Of a stretch of DNA of 64,000 bases, positions 60,001 to 64,000 are shown in pieces. The DNA lies in assembly GCF_004027225.2 (NCBI RefSeq), contig NC_044278.2:51847411-51911410 (forward strand), read 5' to 3'. This DNA comes from Strigops habroptila (lineage: Eukaryota > Chordata > Aves > Psittaciformes > Psittacidae). A program made the translations under genes and the position numbers. Numbering within the stretch: position 1 is the first letter of the stretch; each line of letters opens with the position of its first letter. The notes beneath the pieces are model-generated. The model did not search any database and was not told the origin of the DNA. It saw only the letters and a list, made by a program, of their open reading frames with translations.

Positions 60001-60165
60001 TTGTTACACACTTTTTTTTGGTTTTTTTTTTTTCAGTCAGAATTGTGTTCTTTTCAGTTCCTGGAAAAGAAAATAACCCACTCATTTTCTCTGTAGAAAA
60101 AAATACTAAACCAATCATGCAACCAAACAAAAAAATAAAAAAATCCCAACAACAAGCAACCACTT
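57081..60165. other. Intergenic stretch with one alternating pyrimidine-purine tract
   Basis: Nothing coding recognised. The only structure is the 59446-59563 tract, listed separately. Confidence 0.45.
59446..59563. repeat. Degenerate TATGCA/TGTATA repeat tract
   Basis: About 118 bp of nearly strict pyrimidine-purine alternation built from GTATAT, GCATAT, GTACAT and GGATAT units. It gives a spurious Tyr/Thr/His-rich frame on the minus strand (59377-59649) that is not a gene. Confidence 0.85.
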
Positions 60166-60664
60166 TGTCCTGGTTTCAGTCCAGATAGAGTTAGTTTTCT
60201 TCCTAGTAGCTGGTACAGTTCTGTGTTTTGGGTTTAGTGTGGGAACAATGCTAATAACACACTGGGAGAGTGAATAGCCAGGGCAGCTAACCTGAACTAG
60301 CCAAAGTGATATTACATAACAGAGACTATCACATTTAGTATAGAAACTGGGAGGAGTTGTCTGGGAGGTGCGATAACTGCTTGGGGACAGTTTAGGAATC
60401 CGTTAGTGGGTGGTGAGTAATTATATTGTGCACCACTTGTCTTTCTTGGGTTTTATTAGTCTCTCTCCTAATTTATTAAAATAATGATGACGACATGATT
60501 ACGTTTATTATTACTATTATTATTATTACTGTACTTCAATTACTAAATTGTTCTTATCTCAACCTTTTTTCCCCTCCCCATCCCACTGGGAGGGTGGTGT
60601 TGGTGGGGGGAGTCAGCGAGGGGTTGCATGGTACTTAGTTGCTAGCTGGGGCTAAACCACAGCA
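60166..60664 (+). mobile_element. Solo LTR of the ERVK-like family
   Basis: It begins TGTCCTGGTTTCAGTCCAGATAGAG and ends TAGCTGGGGCTAAACCACAGCA. All family blocks are present, including the ATTATTATTACT-rich U5 part and the GGGGAGTCAGCGAGGGG G-rich end. There is no internal sequence on either side. It is diverged from the copy at 35605-36176. Confidence 0.85.
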
Positions 60665-63600
60665 ACCCTAGATCTTCAAGCACAACAACCCTAGATCTTC
60701 CTCTATGATCTACCATAATCCCATGTGACATTTTGTCTCACTACATTCTTACTAGTAAGGTAATTCACGTTTCAGAGCTTCAAAAGAATCAGTTGAATCC
60801 TTACTATCAATTTTCTATAAGTCATTAGACAGTAGGAAAGTTCTACTGAGTTGGTGGACAACTAATGTTGCAGTATTTGAAAATGCTTAGAGAAAACTTA
60901 GTTTATTACTTGTTCACTGTAATACTGATTTTGGGCAAAATAAGGAACACCTTACAAATGAAAGATGAATAAAAAATTAAAGGACATATATGAAATTTTT
61001 CAATGAACATAGTTTGTGAAAAGAACATTCTTTCTTTAAAACTATTTTGGTAACATTTTTGGTAAAATTAGACATTTTTTGGTAATACATTTTATGTGAC
61101 TCACTTTCATTCTCGTAAAATACTTGATCTGGTACCCATCTTGTCTCAGCAAAAAATAAAATGGAATGTAAAATGATACTGCCTGCATAGATTAAAAATT
61201 ACTAAATTGCTTTTGTCTTAATGTAAATGTACAATATAACTGCAGGCATGACATTTTAAAATACTTGGATATGTTGGTTATTCACCATTCATTAATTATT
61301 TTTATCAATGACACGAAAGAAAATAATCCACACAGTTTATTTGGAGATGATGCATGTGTTCAGTAATAAGGAAAAATGAATAAAACGCTGCTCAGAATTA
61401 TTTAGTAAGCTGTTCGCAGGAGGACAAGTTCTGTCCCAGTACAGTTGAATGTAAAATTAATAAACTACCAGCTATATTTTCTGTAATCTTATCTTTGCAA
61501 ACAGTAGCTTGCAGAGGACTTGTGGTCACTAGGAAAATCGGCCAAACAAAACCTTCCTGTGTGACATTATTATTCAAGTAGTTGGTCCAATTTTTAAATT
61601 TATGAATGAGAATGTAACCTCACAAGGGGGAAAAGCTCATTACTTCTCTATATGACCAAAATGGGATCACTAGTTTTGATTCTGACATCTCCAATTCTAG
61701 ATACCTGTGAAAAATTAAAGATAAGGAAAAGTCATAGGAATTGACAGGTTTGGTTTTTTTCCCCCTGAGATTTAAACCTGGAGATTCTCATCTATTTTGC
61801 TTGTTAAAGAAAGTTTGAGAGTTTTCGATCACAGCCTTAAAACACTTTAAGAATCTTAATAGGAAAACATTATTTAATGAGGCAGAGAAAATGAATTGAG
61901 ACTTATTGGCAGGAAGGAGAAGCTGAACAAATTCAGGCTTTAAATAAGGTAACAATGATAAAAGAACTATCTTGAAAGTTGTAAAGTGAATAAACGCACT
62001 GTACATCATCAGAACCTCTAGTCAGACAGACTTTCTAAATGTTCAGATTAGATGTTCTTTTTAGCTTATGACCAGACTATCATTTATTGTTGCTCAGTTG
62101 ATGGCTTCTGTGTTACTCAAGAAGTTCATAGGTGGCCCATGAAAATATATTGATCTCTTTTTTGACTTTTACATAATTAGCTTTACTATATTTAATTTTC
62201 CTATAGTTAGTTCTTTGTTAGCTTTCCTGTATAACAGAACTCTCAAAACAAGACTATGTACACTCAGCTTTGACAGTTTTCTTAGCATGGCTGCTGATGG
62301 GTACATGAGCATTCAGAAAACCTCTGAACCGCCATTGAATGTGCCCTCTCCAAGACTTGAAGATGTAATGCTAATCCGTAACGTTTTGATTTAATGGACA
62401 TAAATGAGCAGTTTCAGAGTCTATTCATCATTTGTGCAGTCATTTTTTAACCAAGAGCAGGGGCCTGAAAGAAGGATGGTTTTTCTAAGCCTGTGCAGAA
62501 AACAGAGTGCCATACTGGATACAATGTAGGATGAGGCATATTGCAGGCAGAACTAAACGGTGGCTGCCAGTGTGAATTGAAGAGCCAAGATAGCTTACCA
62601 GGATGCTGTATTTGTGTACTTAGCATGAGTAAAATGGAATAGAGGATGAAGGAACAGGAGCTCACACTGAAAGAGTAGAGGAGAAATGTCCTTTCTCCTC
62701 ACACCTCTAGAGTAGGATCCTTGAGGAACCAGATTCAATGTTTTAGAGTGACAGGGCTGTTTTTAATCTAGAACTGTACATTGTACAGATCACAAAGAGC
62801 CATTATAGTTAGGGGATGACACCACTCATGTCGAATATCTACTGTTGGCACAGAGCAGTCCATCATGCCTGGCAAGGTCAGACTCAGTCTGAAGGAATTA
62901 TTTGTTGTGGGGTGGGCAAAACAAAGGAATACAGACAATCTTTACTTAGGTGTAAGAGAGAAAGTTGAAACCTTCAGTGAAGCCCAGTTAGATCAGAAGC
63001 TATATTTGTTCTCAGTTAATTCAGAAAATACTCGGTTATAGTATACATATACTAAAGTCTTTATGTATGTGTGTGTGTGTGTAGATAGATAGATATAGGC
63101 AATTTAACCTGAAAAGAGATCAGGAAGGATTTTAAAAGAGAAATGCAATGCTGCTGAAAGAATCCATTTTGCATACAGTTTAAGGTTCTCTGGTGTCTGG
63201 ATCTGTTTTTCATTTTTCTGTAACACCATCTCAGGAATTCAAAACACCCAGAAATTAAAGTCCTGCAGAATAAGAAGCTATATAAGTGACCTGTATAAAA
63301 CCACACAGAAAGGTTTTGACAAAATTAATGGTATTTCCTAGTGTTTAGTGCTGTGGCATACAGACAAATTAATGTTACCCTTCTAACTATTATGCCAATG
63401 TAAACTCATTACATGCATTGCATACTCAAATAAATGGTTCCTGATTGTTAGAGTTTTATGAAATGTCAGTGCTAATATTCTTTGACCAAAAAATGATTAA
63501 AATGTTGTTATATACTGAGTTTTTATAGTAAACCAGTTCACTGGTCTTTCCCATTAGAACACATACAGGGTTTGATGATAGCTCAAATATAATTTTTACA

Positions 63601-64000
63601 TATAAGAAACTTGTTTATTTGATGATACAGAATTATTTATACTGCACATTGAAGCATGCATTAAATCTCATCTGTAGTGCTAAAGAACTATTAGCTTATT
63701 TTAAAACAAGTTCTAAGCACAAAATGTTACTTGAAAATCAGGATCCAAGTGGGAAGATCCTTAAAAATTACAATCATATAATTTTCAGATTGACACAGTT
63801 TCAATTTGTGATCTGTAGATACAATGACAATAGATGTCTTCTTACCACTGCAGATAGATTTAGTGGATACTGCAGGAAATTCTGTACTTACCACTTAAAA
63901 CCATAATGGGATACATCCCACAAATTAATTACTGAAAACACTTAATAATGGAAATAGTGGAATCCTAATGGAAAAATTGTAAGCAAATTTTCCTTTCCAG
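60665..64000. other. Intergenic stretch, nothing recognised
   Basis: No gene or repeat family seen. A (TG)n followed by (GATA)n microsatellite lies at 63066-63097. A 95-codon frame at 63619-63906 shows no family resemblance. Confidence 0.45.

Overview
The window looks like intergenic DNA from a bird, probably a songbird. It is AT-rich, with many homopolymer runs. It carries at least nine CR1 LINE fragments, several ending in the CR1-type tail of short repeats close to ATTCTATG, and five copies or pieces of an LTR family whose ends read TGTCCTGGTTTCAGC and GGTTTAACCCCAGC in their own sense. I saw no convincing host protein-coding exon, tRNA or rRNA gene. The bird assignment is inference from these repeat families; I could not search any database.

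The main object is a 9167-bp gammaretrovirus-like provirus on the minus strand at 25341-34507. It has two LTRs that look base-for-base identical except that a 75-bp U3 repeat is present twice in the 3' LTR and once in the 5' LTR. It also has a 4-bp target duplication (GTTT), a primer-binding site matching tRNA-His, a leader with a candidate splice donor, gag, a UAG codon followed by a predicted readthrough pseudoknot, pro-pol in the same frame as gag, env and a polypurine tract. Gag and env are open. Pol has one in-frame TGA just after the RT active site. Between pol and env lie about 0.65 kb that a simple gammaretrovirus does not have. They hold a 46-codon membrane-protein-like ORF and a cysteine-rich, lysine-rich reading frame interrupted by two TAG codons, whose end overlaps the start of env. 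The Env cytoplasmic tail is also long and carries nine cysteines.

The provirus is nested in an older minus-strand LTR element: LTR 35605-36176, tRNA-Lys-type primer site 35579-35596, then a membrane/arginine-rich ORF that I do not recognise, then a Thr/Ala/Pro-rich (mucin-like) tandem array with an 81-bp period. The provirus sits inside that array, and removing it with one target copy restores the 81-bp spacing exactly.

The rest is CR1 fragments (ORF1 esterase-like piece 3760-4560; ORF2 pieces at 12165-12440, 14847-15405 and 16955-18130; 3' ends or tails at 21292-21790, 24726-24822, 50679-51050, 54657-54705 and 56884-57080), LTR copies at 2541-3160, 11861-12165, 24256-24629 and 60166-60664, microsatellites and long stretches where I see nothing recognisable.
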